In this document: piece after piece, positions 1-14,500 of the stretch
Position numbering within the stretch: position 1 is the first letter of the stretch
Layout of the letters: the number at the start of each line of letters is the position of its first letter
DNA from: Baylisascaris procyonis
Lineage: Eukaryota > Nematoda > Chromadorea > Rhabditida > Ascarididae
Length of the DNA: 64,000 nt
Assembly: GCA_037389465.1 (NCBI GenBank)
Contig: JAZARR010000172.1
Location: 4,875,501-4,939,500 of the forward strand
Direction: 5' to 3'
The notes under the pieces: model-generated
What the model saw: only the letters and a program-made list of their open reading frames with translations
Database searches by the model: none
What the model was told of the DNA's origin: nothing
Made by a program: the position numbers and the translations under genes

Positions 1-167
1 TGGTCGCTATTTATTGAGAAAATCACGAAGAAACTTTTACTTTATAGTCGCGAGAGATTTGACTTAAAAATCAGCATGAAGTTACTGCTCAATCTTATGA
101 GGAAATAAGTTAAGTTTTTTATGATGATGCTGCTTTAATCAAAACTGAAATATGTTTCTTACTGCAG

Positions 168-3100
168 GTTATGTCATTCGTGAAAGGTGGAGGTCGACCG
201 GAAAAACCACCTTATTGTCCTGATGAAATGTATGTTGTTTTCTTCTAAATCAAAGAAAATTACATCTATTTTAATTCTTCATATTCTTCATAATCTGTGT
301 ATTCTTTACAACGATCATTCGACAAATACAAATTCCAGTTGTTTCGTAAAGCTTAGAAAATCAAGGAGCGTTCGATACAAACTTTTACTCAGTAGACGAA
401 CAAAATGTTATCGCGTGATTTGCAGTTTCAATATTGTTGAGCGTGCATGGATCTACGATCCTGAAAAACGACCTGGTTTCGCCGATCTTCTTCCCGAGCT
501 GGAAGCTCTTCGTGGCAATCCTGCCTACCAGGTTCCCACATGTTTTCCATATGCAGCAAATTTCAACTTACAAACTGTTGTTTGCGAAAAGTGCTTGTGT
601 GAGTCGGTCAATCCGGTAATTGGAACTTGAGAGCTACCGAAGTTTGGAAATAATGCTTACATGACAAGGAGCGCAATAGTTTTTCCTTGCTTCTCGAGGT
701 TAAAAATGTTTTTGTTATATTGGTATGACGTAAATTTGGTGAGCCCATCTGATAATTGCCACTCGCTGACGTCGAGGTAGAGGGGTGGGAGAGAGGATGA
801 GGGGGACGAGGGAGTATTAAATAGATTGATAAGGGTTAGCAAGAGATGAACGACTCGAGCATCCCCTTCGGCCAATTTGCATTGCTCTAAAAATTTCGCT
901 ATTTTTGTTCAATTTAAAACTTTCGCTATTTTTGTTTATTTACAGGACGATTCTGCATTTCCTCCTTTATGCATGTTGGTTGCTGCATCGAATTTCGATT
1001 TATCAATGGATTCGAATATTAGCGTAACGGAAAGTGCTGAAAGAAGTGGCAGTATGCGTTTCGATAAGAGTGGTAAGTTGGATGCCTGTGGCTATTTTTT
1101 CTTTAGTATTCTGTGTAGCATATTTTCAACGCATTATTGATAAGAGCCTATATTTAATTCTTTCATTTTTGTAAAACCACATTTAATAATCTCCTATAAA
1201 AAGAAAATTTAATTACATCTTTTAGAATTGAGCAATGCAATTGCTTTATTAAACATCATATTTTAAATATAAAGAAGAATTTGGATGAGTTTTTATTTGC
1301 AATTTTACAATGAAAACTTATCCAATTGCACTCATTTTTTTTGCATAATTTGCGCAAAAGCACTACACTGAACAAAACTTGTATATTAGTAAGATTCTTT
1401 AGAAATCAACAATTTTTTTTTTTTTACATTTTAAATATATTTTCTTTTGTGCGCCTACGTTTGTTTTATTTATAACTTTCGTTGTGTGTTTGTTTGTTTA
1501 TGTTTGTGCATTTCAGTGTTTCATCTATGTGTCATCCAAAAAAAATTTTATGTATTTTGAAGCCAATAAGATTTTCCTTTCTTGGTCAGATCACAAAAAG
1601 AAGAGTTTTTAATGGAAGATTTACATCGATGATCGGATCAACATTATTGTGCACATTCAAATATTTCTCGATAATTTATGCAACCGGTTGGTCTATTAAA
1701 TGGAATTGCGAAAGTACGAATTTTCAGATAATCCTTCTACTAAAAAACAAGGTCGCCCATCGATACTTCGTTCCTTAAGAAAAGAACGACCGAAACCACC
1801 GGTAAATTTCTTTTTTCCACCATACATATTTTGAGCATAATTTTAAAAGTATTAAATTCGGAAAAAAAATGTAACATTTAGAGTGCCTACTGTTTCATTT
1901 TATGTGACCATATAGCCACTTATTGAAATTCCCAGTTTTTTTCTTTATTTTTATTTTTATTTCTTCAAAAATCTTAAAATTTGTCGCCTCAAGTAAAGGC
2001 TTATTGATTTAATTCCCTTGCCATTTCTTAGTATTTCACTTATCCAATCTTGAAGCGATAATCTTTCATACTACTCACTTTTAGTGATTTGGGAGGTAAA
2101 TTAGTCAATTGTAGAGAAGTAAATTAGGTCAATTGTATCAGATTTTGGGTAAATTAGAGAAAATTTTAGCAAGCGGAAATAAATTTTATTTCAGGAAAGT
2201 CAAATACGTCAAAGAAAAGACTATCGTAAAGATTTTAGGCATTTTTTAAAAGAATTTTTCTTGAAAAAAACTATATTTTCTTTTCTGGGCGAGCTTTATA
2301 GTCTTATTGATAGTTTTCGGTTTTATATTTCCAAATCAACCATTTTTATACTTTATAAATAACTTATAAATATGATAAATAATGCCATCATCTCTTAACA
2401 AAGTTGATTACTCATACAAATCTTCCATGCAAAAATCTTTTTTTTTTTTGTTTGTTATGAAAATTTTTTTCCTTCATTAAACATCTACAACTTATTCCGA
2501 AACTGATATATTAGCGTTATACTATTGGATCGAAGTTGCTTAATCGTAGATATAGAAGGTTATGGTAGAGTTTAAAACTATAGTCGCTAGCTTTCTTAGC
2601 ACTAACTTTAATGGTTCCCCATTTCGTATTATCGGCCGCATCTACATGCATATATAAGTATCTACACACTCATTTACAAATGTACGCATATGTGCCTATA
2701 TATAGCTCTTGCTAACACTTATAAATGAGACTAATTTAAGCTTGAATAATATTTTCTTAACGAAAAGAGTGTGCAATTTATTTCAGCCAAGTCGTGAGGA
2801 ACTTGAAGGAAGAACAACATCATCACGTGGGATTAGTCTTATATCCAATGAAACACTTTCAACTGCTCTTGAAAGTGGTAATGCTTTTTTTCGATATTAT
2901 TACAACATATAAAACGTTTATTAATTATTAAGATAAACCAGTTATTTTATTATAAATATTTTCAGTCAATTTCTTGTCATATTTGAACTTTATTATGTTG
3001 ATTTTATTCGTGAATGAAATAATTCATAACCAGTCGGCTTTTTTTTATTTCAAATGTGGAAATTTTTGAAACAATAAGAAGCCAGACTTTGGCCCACAGA

Positions 3101-4101
3101 TGGGAGTTTTTTTTTTTTTGAAGGCCCCACATCCCCCACTCCTCCTTTCCCCAACCTTTATCCACTCTGTTGCTATTCCAATTAACTACTTTTCTAAGGC
3201 AAAATTATTGATATCATATGAATTTCCTGTTGAGTGTCTCTAATCATGAATAATCTGCTTAGATTATACGATGAGTGGCAAAGGTATCGATAACGAAGGA
3301 TTTATTTCAAGTGATTATTATGGTTAGTAAGCAGCTTTATTTTAAGTTATTTATTTACTAAAAAACCTATTATAATAATTGAGCCTAGTAATGTATATGA
3401 AAGTAATCGAGTCTGTAGTATTGATGAAGGGATCTTATCACCGATCATCTTTTATATGAATTGCTGTCTATATTTTCTAAATTGCGCTTCCTATTTCTTG
3501 AAAAGTTTGTAGTTAAGCTCTTTCAACCGTTTGTCCTTGCAATTAATCTCTTTCAAGCGGTATATCTTCATGTGAGAGACCACTGTTGCATACGCCTTCT
3601 ACCACCTTTTTTTCAAATATTTCCACCAGCCGGCTGTCAGGAAGAGAGAGGAGCAGTAATCCTCGGCAAAGTTAAGCCATGGTGAAAAAGGAAATGAGAT
3701 TTATCCATCATCTTTCTCAGTATATCACCTTTATATCCTGAAATACTCCGAAAACATTTCTGAGTTCTGTGGGAAACTGTGGAAAACGTTATCATATAGT
3801 ATCTTATCCATATATTTAATATAGAATTATGCATTGTATCACAAGTAATTCGATATTTTTATATAATAATTGAAGCTGATTTAACCATTTTATCTATAAT
3901 GTAAGAAATTTAGAAACACCAACAAGACGAATAAATACCACACGATCGGTGACACTAATTAAATCATCGGCACCATTACCACCACCGATTATCACCGAAC
4001 ATAATTCATCATCAAATTCACCACCATCCTCATCGCATAGTCTATCACCAGAGGATAGTCCTTCAATTTTTGTTCGACCTGCAAGGGTCAGTCGTGTATG
4101 A
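168..4101 (+). CDS. Receptor tyrosine kinase, 3' end (insulin-receptor/ROS/ALK class), seven exons
   Basis: Exons: 168-229, 426-531, 946-1072, 1728-1801, 2787-2877, 3263-3322, 3914-4101 (stop TGA 4099-4101). All have AG/GT borders and matching phases, giving 235 codons plus stop. The first two exons encode the end of a tyrosine kinase C-lobe: GGGRPEKPPYCPDE, then IVERAWIYDPEKRPGF, which carries the invariant Trp and the Arg-Pro of the last kinase helices. The pattern 'FV-x-GGRP..P..CPDE' resembles the insulin-receptor/ROS/ALK branch, as in nematode ROL-3 or SCD-2; I cannot choose between them. The remaining roughly 180 residues form a cytoplasmic tail with NPAY, SDYY and DYT tyrosines (possible docking sites), a basic segment, and a Ser/Pro-rich end that finishes in ARVSRV. 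The N-terminal ectodomain, membrane segment and most of the kinase lie left of the window. The donor after exon 2 (GTTCCC) is weak. The gene converges on the GPCR at 7017. Confidence 0.82.
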
Positions 4102-4213
4102 AAATTTTATTGCCGTTATTGTTTAAAGTGATTTTTTTTATTTGTTCTGGATGGTGGACAATGAAGTAAATTTACTATAGCGCATAATTCATTGAAGCCT
4201 GCCGGATAACGGA

Positions 4214-4219
4214 AATAAA
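4214..4219 (+). terminator. Candidate polyadenylation signal of the receptor tyrosine kinase gene
   Basis: This is the first AATAAA on the + strand after the stop codon at 4101, 113 bases downstream. That is a normal 3' UTR length for a nematode gene. The motif is common in AT-rich DNA, so position is the main support. Confidence 0.4.
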
Positions 4220-4960
4220 AAGGAGTGCTTCTTATCGTATCATCAAGCCTCATCAGCAATTCTTATCATATCATCGCTCACACAATATTATCAACTTTTC
4301 TTATTATCTACTATCAGATTGGGCACTAATAATTATTAATGAAAGAAAACTATACCGAAAAGTTTATATTAAGCACTTAAAAGAGCACATATAAACAGTT
4401 TTATTGAATTGTATTAATGAATATAATAGTGGAGTAATTTAATTTTCAATGTAAAAATATATGGTGTTGGTGTGATTTAAGTATATTTTCGATATGGTTT
4501 ATATTTGATAACGATATGAGTAGGCATTATTTCCGTATATTATCGGTTTGTCATATCGGCCAAAAACTCATTCACTTTTAATTCTGAACCGAAATTTTCA
4601 ACTCTTCTAAATTATTTGCAATATTTTCATTATTTTTCATTAACTATTATTACTTATTCTCATTGCAATTTTCAAATAATTTTTTAAAGAAATTTTTATG
4701 AAATATCAATTCGATTGGAAATCTCCTCGGAAGAGGAATATTCAACTTTTCAAATTTTTAGGTGTTTAGATTTGTTCATGTTGTATGTGTTATATTCGTT
4801 CGTTGCTATTGTTTGATAATAGTATATATCCGATGTGCATATCCAAATGCTCAATGAAATTTGTCTTTCTTATAGAATATTTCAATTTTATTGCATTCTA
4901 ACGTTTAGCGTCAATTCCTTCCCCTTAAATTTGAAATTTTTTTCGAAATAAACAAAACTC

Positions 4961-5140
4961 AAGCTGTTCAATTGGAGCTTAAGCTGTTCAACTGGAGCTT
5001 AAGCTGTTCAACTGGAGCTTAAGCTGTTCAACTGGAGCTTAAGCTGTTCAACTGGAGCTTAAGCTGTTCAACTGGAGCTTAAGCTGTTCAACTGGAGCTT
5101 AAGCTGTTCAAGTAGAGCTGAAGTTGTTCAAGCAGAGTTT
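4961..5140. repeat. 20-bp minisatellite, nine units
   Basis: Nine head-to-tail units of 20 bp, each starting AAGCTGTTCA. The first unit differs by one base, the next six are identical, and the last two have diverged. Unit junctions read AGCTTAAGCT, a perfect palindrome, so the array can form many small hairpins. It lies between two converging genes, and no reading frame of interest covers it. Confidence 0.95.
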
Positions 5141-6959
5141 AAGCCGGTTCTTAATAATTGCATTGCAAAAGCATACAAAAATTGCAAACATTTATTGAAA
5201 TCTTGCCGATCTTAGAATTTTTTTTTCAATAAGTAGAAGTCGAAAATTGATTTATTTCATCGTAAAAATCTTTAACGTTATGAAATAATATACGAATTGG
5301 AATGAAGATTCAATAAGTGATCATCATCAATATATGAGTTTAATTGAGACGATTTTTTTCTCTATCAAGAATCACAAGAAATTTGTCTATGAATATAAGA
5401 AATGAATTCACTTCAATTAAAATGAAATTTCTTATACTTTCTCAAGTATTTAGTAATCATATTTTTCAAAAAAAAAAAAAACGATTACAACTTCCTAATT
5501 AAATCTCAAATAATTTTTTGCAATTTTTTTTTCAATTATAAGACGAATCGTTGCAGTAATTTTTTATGCTGTAAACTTCACATTAAAAATGAGCAATTTT
5601 TTTTATTTATGCAGTAAAAAAAATAGATAAAAATTGCAAGGCACTAAATATAATTTAGCACTTGAGATCATAAGAAAGAAAATGAAATAGCTGAATAATA
5701 TTTAGTGGAATATAGAAAATATTATAACATTCATCATACTCTCAAATGCTTTAACGTGCATTGCAATTAGATTTAAATTTAAATTATTATTCATTAATCA
5801 ATAAAAATTCATGCAATTTTATATATTTAAGTTATGCTAAACATTTAAGTAAACAAATTATATAACGCAATACGCCAATTTTTGAAAGCATTTTGAACGC
5901 TCAATTATTCGATACTTTAATTCTTTTCTTTAAGAAAATTTTTATCATTTGAAATTTGCATATATTCATCCACTGTCAAAATATTTTTTGTCGATGATAT
6001 ATTGCAAGAAAAAAAAACTATTACAAGGTACGTAATAGTATATTTGAATTTATGAGAGTGGAATGAGCGTTATTGAAGTCTATTGCTAAGTGTTGCTATA
6101 CCTCATCGACTAAGGAAACTCACAAAGAAAATATTGCAAAAATGGCCCCAAAAATTGCAAAAAAAGAATGATTTTTCGCATGTCAATTGACGCATCAATG
6201 TGTATAAATTCTATACGACTCAATTGAGGCAGATTTTCTGGGATAAAGCTTGTTTGCAATATAAAACATCGTTAAATTTAAAAGTGGGATGTGAATGTGA
6301 CGGGAAGCGGCTCGATTCGCCTTCCCCTAAAATACACCAATGAGATAGGAGGCGAAAGTTTCATTGCGTTAAGTTGTGCCTTGATGATGCTAAAAACTAC
6401 TAAAGCATCAATTACAACTTTTCTTTAATTAGCTTTGCGCAATGCTTCATAAATTATTTTTCGCTTATAAATTTTGCAAGCAAACATACGAGAAAAATTA
6501 GCGAAAAGAAGCGATTACTACAATACGCGTTATTGCATATGCATCAGCACTCTCTCCTCCTCCCTTCCCTCAAGAATAAAAAAAAAATACCCCATAGCCT
6601 ATTCATCCAAATATTATAAAACACATTCGAAATTTTTATGTATTTCTTTTTTGTTTTCAATATTTTCTCGGTTTTTTCTTCATTTCTTTTTCATTTCTCA
6701 AAAATTTATGCAAAGTTGCTATTAATATCCTCTGGATTTATAAAATCCCGGACAATTTCTTTTGAAATTGACAAATCAAGGCTATATATAAAAGGTTAAT
6801 AAAACGAGCGCTCCTTAAGCAAGAAAAAACGATCAAATTTTTCAGTTCTAGCTTCACTGATTCTTCACTTGAAGCTATCATGTATAATATCGCTTTGAAA
6901 GTGTAGATTTACAACTTATCTATCAACAAACAAATATAGAAATAATAACATTAAAAAGT
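5141..6959. other. Intergenic AT-rich sequence between converging genes
   Basis: About 1.8 kb of very AT-rich sequence downstream of both the kinase (+) and the GPCR (-). The only longer open frame (6474-6725, +) is lysine-, phenylalanine- and serine-rich with no domain or splice support. I treat it as chance. No RNA gene was recognised. Confidence 0.6.
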
Positions 6960-7020
6960 GCTCTACAAATATTATTAAATGCTCTACAAATATTATTAAA
7001 TGCTCTACAAATATTATTAT
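6960..7020. repeat. 21-bp tandem repeat, three units, overlapping the GPCR stop codon
   Basis: Three nearly perfect units built on GCTCTACAAATATTATTAAA. The third unit runs into the TAA stop (7017-7019) of the minus-strand GPCR, so the array forms the start of that gene's 3' UTR. Confidence 0.9.
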
Positions 7021-10000
7021 GTATGATCGGAGAGTTCGGCTGGTTGCTTTAAACAATAACATTCGAGTAGTTTCAACGCTGTTGGTAAGAGTCGTTTCTT
7101 CATTTGAGGACTATAGAAAATATACAAATAAAATAGTAGTGCATGATGTGTATATAATAGTATATGAACGAATAAACTAATTTGACGCATTCCGACGCTC
7201 TGAAAAAAAGCATCTTTATGAATAATAAAAAAAAGTAGTATTGGGAATAAAAAAAACGTTATGATAACTTTAGAAATTGAAATTCGCTTCGATTTTATTT
7301 ATTTAGATGGAATATTTAAGTTGCATTTGAAAATTCAAAAAAAAAAAATTAACGACAGAAATTTTGCAAATTAACTGAGATCATTAGAAAGAAGACTATG
7401 AGGAATGCAAAATGACCAATCATAACTAATCATCATCATTTCTCTTCCGGTTCCTCAGGGATAATCTTTATGCGTCTGTTTTATCCGTAATTTTTTTCCC
7501 ATATCAATAGTTGCTAAATTATTTTAATTAAGCAATACCTGGTTATCGATTTCAATTACATGTGTAAAGATACGATAGATATAATTGGGTAAATTGAGTG
7601 CGATAAATACCCATGTTACAACCAAAAGACTTCTAGTAAGTTGAAGATCCGCATAACGAAGACTTTTGCGTCTTTTGCGACTATTTGCTGTACCCGCTGC
7701 TAGCGATAAACGATTGCTAAGACGACAAATACTCGATCTAAACGATTCAAATACTTTTAGGAGAGGACGAATGAATATTTTCAAAAAAATATATAAATTT
7801 ATGATTATTTAATTGAACTTCTTAAAAGTCTCACCTGTAAGCTCAATATTACAGGTAAACTCTCTATAATGCTTCGGTACTATTAATCTTATTGCAATAG
7901 AAGGATAATGCCTTATAGGTTTGATTTTTTCTTCGTAATGCAAGGTGTTTTTTCTTTCTTTTTTTTCGCCTTATTTTTCTCATCCTGTCGAGATCAAAAC
8001 TTTTTCATCTCAAACTTGCAATTCTCTTCCGATAATTCCGGAAGAGACTTGTGCACTTTTTTCGTTCTACTTTCAATAATTATTTAGTAAAATTGCGTCG
8101 TTTCCTTACATATTGAGGATCGATATTTCCATCTTATATTATTTAAGTGACTCATATCTTTAAAAAAAGTGTATTTTCAAAGAACACTCGAATGGAAATT
8201 AAAATACATTCAACACTTAATATTCAACTAAAAGAGTTTTCCTTATCCCCTCTTAATGATATAGAGGCAAAAAAATGAATTTAAAAAATATTATGCGAAT
8301 ACTTCACAAATTCTTTTTTGTTTTTCATAATCAACTAGAAGGGATTTTAGTGGACTAGTTAATCCTTCTGAATAAGTATTTTAAAAAAACCTGCTCTGAG
8401 GTAAATATTTACCCGCAATTTTTAAGTCGACTAATATTTGTTATCCATCGAATAACAGCTTGAAATAAAAAGTTTCAAAAGAAAGAATAAAGTAAAAGTA
8501 AAGATATACCTTGCCACACTTGCCGGTTTAACTATGGTTGGTGGTGGTGCTGAATTGGTGATTAAATCTGCGGTATTAAAGGAAACAGTTGGTGAGGATG
8601 GAATACGCTTCAGATGTGATTGTAAACGTAGAACAACGAATAAATTTGAGATTAGAATAATACCAGATGGTAATCCCATACAGAAAACTGTCTCTACCGT
8701 ATTCATCACCTAAATAATCCACATCGCCTCTAGTATATTTATCGCTGGAATAATTTTTTGAAAAAAGTGAAATTTTATTAGAGAGGAAATTGAAGAAAAA
8801 ATTCTCAGAAAATTATTTACTCACAAAATTTTACAGATTTATCCTTAAAAAAGTGATGAATTTTTCATCTAATTCTTATCGATGAATTTTCTTAATAAAT
8901 CAAAAATGACATATGCGATTTGCAGAATACTTATTAAAACAAATGCTAAATTTTAATTTTATATATATTCTTCATCATTCAACAATAATATTGCCAAACA
9001 AATCGTTATATTCGATTTTCTCAAGTGAAATTCAATAGAATCCTTAATAGTATGGCATATTCTAATCGAATTAATTAAAAAAAAACTTATATGAATATTG
9101 ACTGATTGACGGAAAAAAACTTGAAAAAAATAGTAAAAAAATTTATATATGATAACCGCATAGAGAAATTCATATTCTGGTAGGATGTCACAATCGCCCA
9201 TTTCGTTAACATTCGCCACCCATAGAATCCATGAATTGAAGATAAAAGAAGCTATAAGAAGTATTCCACAATGTAATTGTGCTTTTGCTTTATTCATCGC
9301 TCTTCTGAAATTTGTTGAATTTTATTACATTTTATCATAAAATATTTCTTTAGAAAACTTATATTTTAAAAAAACTTATATGTATTCATTATTTAAATTA
9401 TATAATTTATCCCATAGAAGCTATAAGTTCAACTCTTCAAACTTTCATTTGATCTCGCTTTAGATCAGTAGGTCTCATCACAATTTTGATCTTTAAAAAC
9501 CCAAAATGCGCTTTTTATGTCCAGAAATCTTAGTATAGCACATTGGTCTATATTATATAAGTTTGGTTTCAGCATCGTTGTAGTAATATTGCATGGATCG
9601 CATGAACGTGATATTACTAATTATTACATCTTTTGAATTGAATAAAGAACAATTGAAAAGGATTTTGTTTAAAAAAAAGGCACACAATGTTTTGTTTCAT
9701 TAATTGCAACGCAAATACGATGATCTGATTGTTAATTTTTATTTAGTGATTAAATAACATAAACAGTGAGTTTAATAAATCTCAAAATGAGTGTACGTTC
9801 ATGATAAAAGTGGACAATAACTCTAATAAACTCAACAATAAAGGGGTTTTTATTTCAGGTGGTGCGAGAGGGGGTAACCTAACATCAACAACGGTTTTAA
9901 ATTATTCATGCAGTCTATGTTCCCCGCAGATTCTAGAAATCGACATATCTGCTTTCTGAGGGAACATAAAAAGAGACAGCTTATAAAAAAGGAAACACAG

Positions 10001-11454
10001 TCAACGAAGCAGTAATCATGAATGCATATAGATGTTATTCCTTTTTAAATTAAGTTTAGCAGATTTATTTCCTTATAAAATTCACTAAAACGATGATCGA
10101 CATATAATCTTTGCAAATATGGCCAATCTATTCGTCTCTAATGCCCAATGCAATATGAATGATTGCCCGACGTTCTATCGATTTGATATAATGAATGATT
10201 CTGTCCATAGCACGACTGGCCAATATTATAGCTATTTTGTCCATTGAATAATCAATGTCTAATCTATTTTGTCCATTGCATGTTTTCTTTGATATTGTTT
10301 CTTCCTTTATTGACTATCGATATAACAAGTTAAGAAATGAGCAAATAACAAACGATGCTCGATAAAGAAGGATAAGTCGTTCGAATCCAACCAAAACAAT
10401 TAGCCAAACGGATGAGAAATCACAGAAATGTGCAACAAACGTTAGCAATTTACAAAGAATTGCTGATGGATGTCGTAGTACGCCTTCCTAAAATTGCAAA
10501 ATTTGCAATTAATTAACGTCTGTCATTTGCAATATTCTGAAAAATTTTCTTCTCATCTTCTCTATAAACATTTTCCTCGTTTTTTTTTTCTTTTTTTTTT
10601 AAATAATCAATGAGTGAATATTTTCTTATTGCAATATGAAGTTATGCAAAAACAAAGCTGCTTTTTGAAAAAATGCTGATTATTGTTGAAAAAATTTTTT
10701 TTCAGAAAACTAAAATATTCTTTCTCGAAAAAACCTGAATATTTATATAAAATTTTGGAGAAAAAGCTTGTTTCGGTTACCATGAGCCAGCTCCAATGAA
10801 GAAGTTTTAAAATTTGTCATCGAAATATTAATTTCTGAAGTAATTTTAGACCAGTACATTCTTGTTCAAAATTTCACATCAAATCCTATGAGAAAAATTC
10901 GATTTTTTTCATAAGTTTCATTTCATTTTTCCCATGCAATTGTCACCATCAATTAGAGTAGCACTTTTTTCAAATAGTATAACTGAATTTTTAAATATCA
11001 ATTATGTAGAATTTCCGATTTTATGTTTTTAAAAATAAGATAAATTTTTCTTACAAATAAAAAATCAACTTAATTACAGAGCAATTTATTAAGTAGAAAC
11101 CAATGAAAGAAAATTTGCGATGGAAAAAAACGATTAGTCGAGAGTTTAGAGTAATTTCTTGCCTCTTTACACTCCATTGCTTATTTATTCCTCTCAAATT
11201 AGAATAAATAATGAATGTTTGGCATTAATAACAACTACTGAAAAAAGAATATCGCATTTTCTAGTTAAACTATAGAAATAAATAGGCGTTATCATCGCAA
11301 TAATCCACTTCTGAGATTTTAGTCGATCATTTAAAAAATATATATATATGTACATATTTCAAATATTTGAAATAAACGTTCCCCGTAAATCTTCTAATCA
11401 AGAAACTTAAATAAATTTTAGAAAAGAAACAGAAAAAAAGCTGCATTTAAAATG

Positions 11455-11553
<99 letters not shown>

Positions 11554-14500
11554 CGTAAAAATGTATGACATTTTCCACTTGTCGGTAAGGAATTTTTTGT
11601 TCAGATTTCGGAAAAATAGTTGAATAGCTGGAGATTGACTCCAGAAATTTTTTAGTATGTAGGCAATGATGAACTATGAAGCGATTTGTATTTTTTGGCA
11701 TCTCATTTGATTTGTTGGCGCATACATACAATGTGAACATCTCATGTTTGTTAAAATAATTATTGTTCATTAAAGAATAAATGTTAATAATGGTATAATA
11801 AAGCTTTTTTCTAATAATCTCGAGAAATTTTTCTCGGGAAATTTTTAATGACTGGAAAAAAAGAATTTAGAAAAAATATTTTATTAAATATTTTCGCCAA
11901 AAAATTTTTGAAATTCAATGGTACTAAATTAAATGAAAAATTTTGAATCTGATCAATGTTGCTTAAATTTTTTCCAAAAAAAAAATTTTCTGGGAAATTA
12001 TTTCAAAGTTGTTCACCTCTTCCAACCAAAACGTGAATAATGATATGAGAAAAAGGCTGCTCATCGCCGAAAGAGTTAATAAGTAGACATTGGATGGTAA
12101 TTTTCGAAGATTGCGATTAGACCTGAAATAAAACATGTCAATTGATTATAATCATAGAATTGTATATATTAACAATATTTTTAAATTTGAATATTTCTTA
12201 ACATTTTCATCGAATAAATTTTTATGCAAATCATCGTCCAACTTCTCTGGCGGAAAATTTTTCTCCATTCAGAACAAAAAATTTTTCTTAGAAAAATAGT
12301 TTTTCGTAGATGAACGCGAAAAATTGTACAAGTGATGTAAGTGGTAGATTAACTCATTATTTAAATGACGCAAATGATGGCATAGATCCTATAGCATAAT
12401 AATAAACTCTCTTAGCCTTTTCATTTCTCTCCCCACTTTCATTTTTTCTCCTATGATTTATTACAGATGATTAAATTGAACTGCCTCCCTGAAATCCAAA
12501 TATTTCAAAGTCTTTTTTTTCGTTATTATCAATGCTGCAAAGTTTCTTAGTCGTTTCCAATCTACATATAAATCACTGGCATATTCTGCATGACGGACAT
12601 TTTACTAAAACATTTTATGGGATTTTTTTGAAAAGTTTCAAACAAATGAAAGCTTAGAAAAAATCATATGTATTAACAGTTGGCGATGAAGAGCGCTATA
12701 AGGCAAATATCTCCACTACTGAATATATTGAATTTGATTATTTAAAGGAAAATTTTTGAAGTTTAAAGAAAAAATAAAAAAATTTTAAGCCAAGACAAAA
12801 GTGATATTTTCTATACTCTCGAACATTTCCTCTCATCAATGCGTAATTGTAGAGTGGAGATTACAAGGGTGTGAGGCGGGAAGGGGGGAGGGGAAAGGAG
12901 CTGAACTATAATTGAACGATCGCTTCCCTATTTAATTCGAAGATAATAATAGTATTCACCCTAAATGATTTGATCAGCAGCGTTCAATCCCAAAAAAAAA
13001 AAAATTGGTGGATCAGTGGTGTTAAGTTTTTCTTTTTTAAGATATCATCAACGAATGTTGACACATATCAATGAACACAAATTATTCACTATTATCTGCG
13101 CCTCTTCCACTTTTCAAATTCAAATTTGCAGCTGACTGTCTCTCGCTTTTTCTAAAAGTTTAACGTCGCAGCTGTCTATGTCTGTCTGTTTGAGAGCTCA
13201 AAAGCTGTCTGCGAGTGTCTGCCTAATCAACTTTCAAAAGAGAAAAGCTAGAATGTTCAATCTTCGTGCATCATCAACATACAAAAAAATCTAGAAGCTA
13301 ATTCTTGTCTAACCTCATTCATTTGTCGATGAATTAGTCGGACTTACTAGGATCTTACGATTTCGAACTGGGATTTTGATGGCAAATTTAATTTTAAAAA
13401 ATATAAAAAATTCCAGGTGAGATAATAGAAAAAATCAAGCATGTATTATTAAATAGTGTTTCGAAGTTTTTTTGAGCATTTATGTATCGAAGTATAAGTA
13501 AAAATGCAAAAGGCACATACTGCAAAATGTTTTGCCTTCTTGTTGGTTTTTCATTTTAAAATTGAGCATAGTTATAGAATGCTCTCAGTGGGGGAGGAGG
13601 GATTAGTTTCGGCTTCGTCGCAAATATAATCGACCGTCGAATCAGAATGAATATCGCGTGAAAAAAAGAAAACGCGAAAAACGAGAGATTGCAAGAGAAG
13701 TATAGAAAGACTGCTAAATTCATTAATTTATTCATTATTTCTTCGGATGCACAGAAAGAAAGCGCAAATTTTTGAACTATTCATGAAGTATTCGTTGAGG
13801 AGAGTGAGTGAAAATGCAAAAAAAAAGGTTTAATAATGAAAGAAAAAAAAAAGAAGCGTTCACTAACAGATGTTGTGTAATTAGTGAGAAAATTACTCTA
13901 ATTGTCGTGATAGAAAATATGGATCTCGTTTGCGAATTTAAAAAAATTTTCCACAACTTCAAATTTTTTCATCAAATTTAAACACTGTTTGCTTTTTTCT
14001 TCCAAATATGACGGAAAAATATGTGAAATTTGTGAAATTTTCCAATGGGAACGTAGAAAAATGAAAAAAAAAGCTAAATTTGCCTACACTGTCGTCTATA
14101 ACGATAGATTAGGCAATGCATTTCAATAAACCTAATAAGATGACGTGAAGTTTTTTTTTTATCAACAACATATTGCTGCTATATGTAAACAGTGTTGAGG
14201 CTTTGGGAAATATGCAAAAAAAAAAAAATCGCTGAAATTCCATAAATAAGCGCGATTTCTTATCGATGAAATAATAAAAATTCTCATACAATATTCAACA
14301 TTGATGTTTGATGGAAAAAAAGTGCAGAATTTCTCAAGTTTATTATTGCTAAGTTTCGAAAATATTTCACATCCCTTAGGTATTTCAAAAATTTCAAACT
14401 CTTAATTAAGATTTGGCATTTTACTAGCAAAAATCATTTGAAACGAATCAAAAACATTTTATTGGAACTTAAAAAATTGCGAATTTTATTTAATTCCCTG

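Noticed and set aside
187..630. 147-codon + strand open frame
   Set aside because: It reads across the intron between kinase exons 1 and 2 and uses the wrong frame for exon 1. The spliced model explains the conserved part.
4961..5140. CRISPR-like array
   Set aside because: The 20-bp units are contiguous without unique spacers and the DNA is eukaryotic, so this is a minisatellite.
11447..11770. 107-codon minus-strand open frame with an Ile-Tyr run
   Set aside because: Created by the (TA)n microsatellite. The same artefact occurs at 19312-19640, 35089-35331 and 60366-60569.
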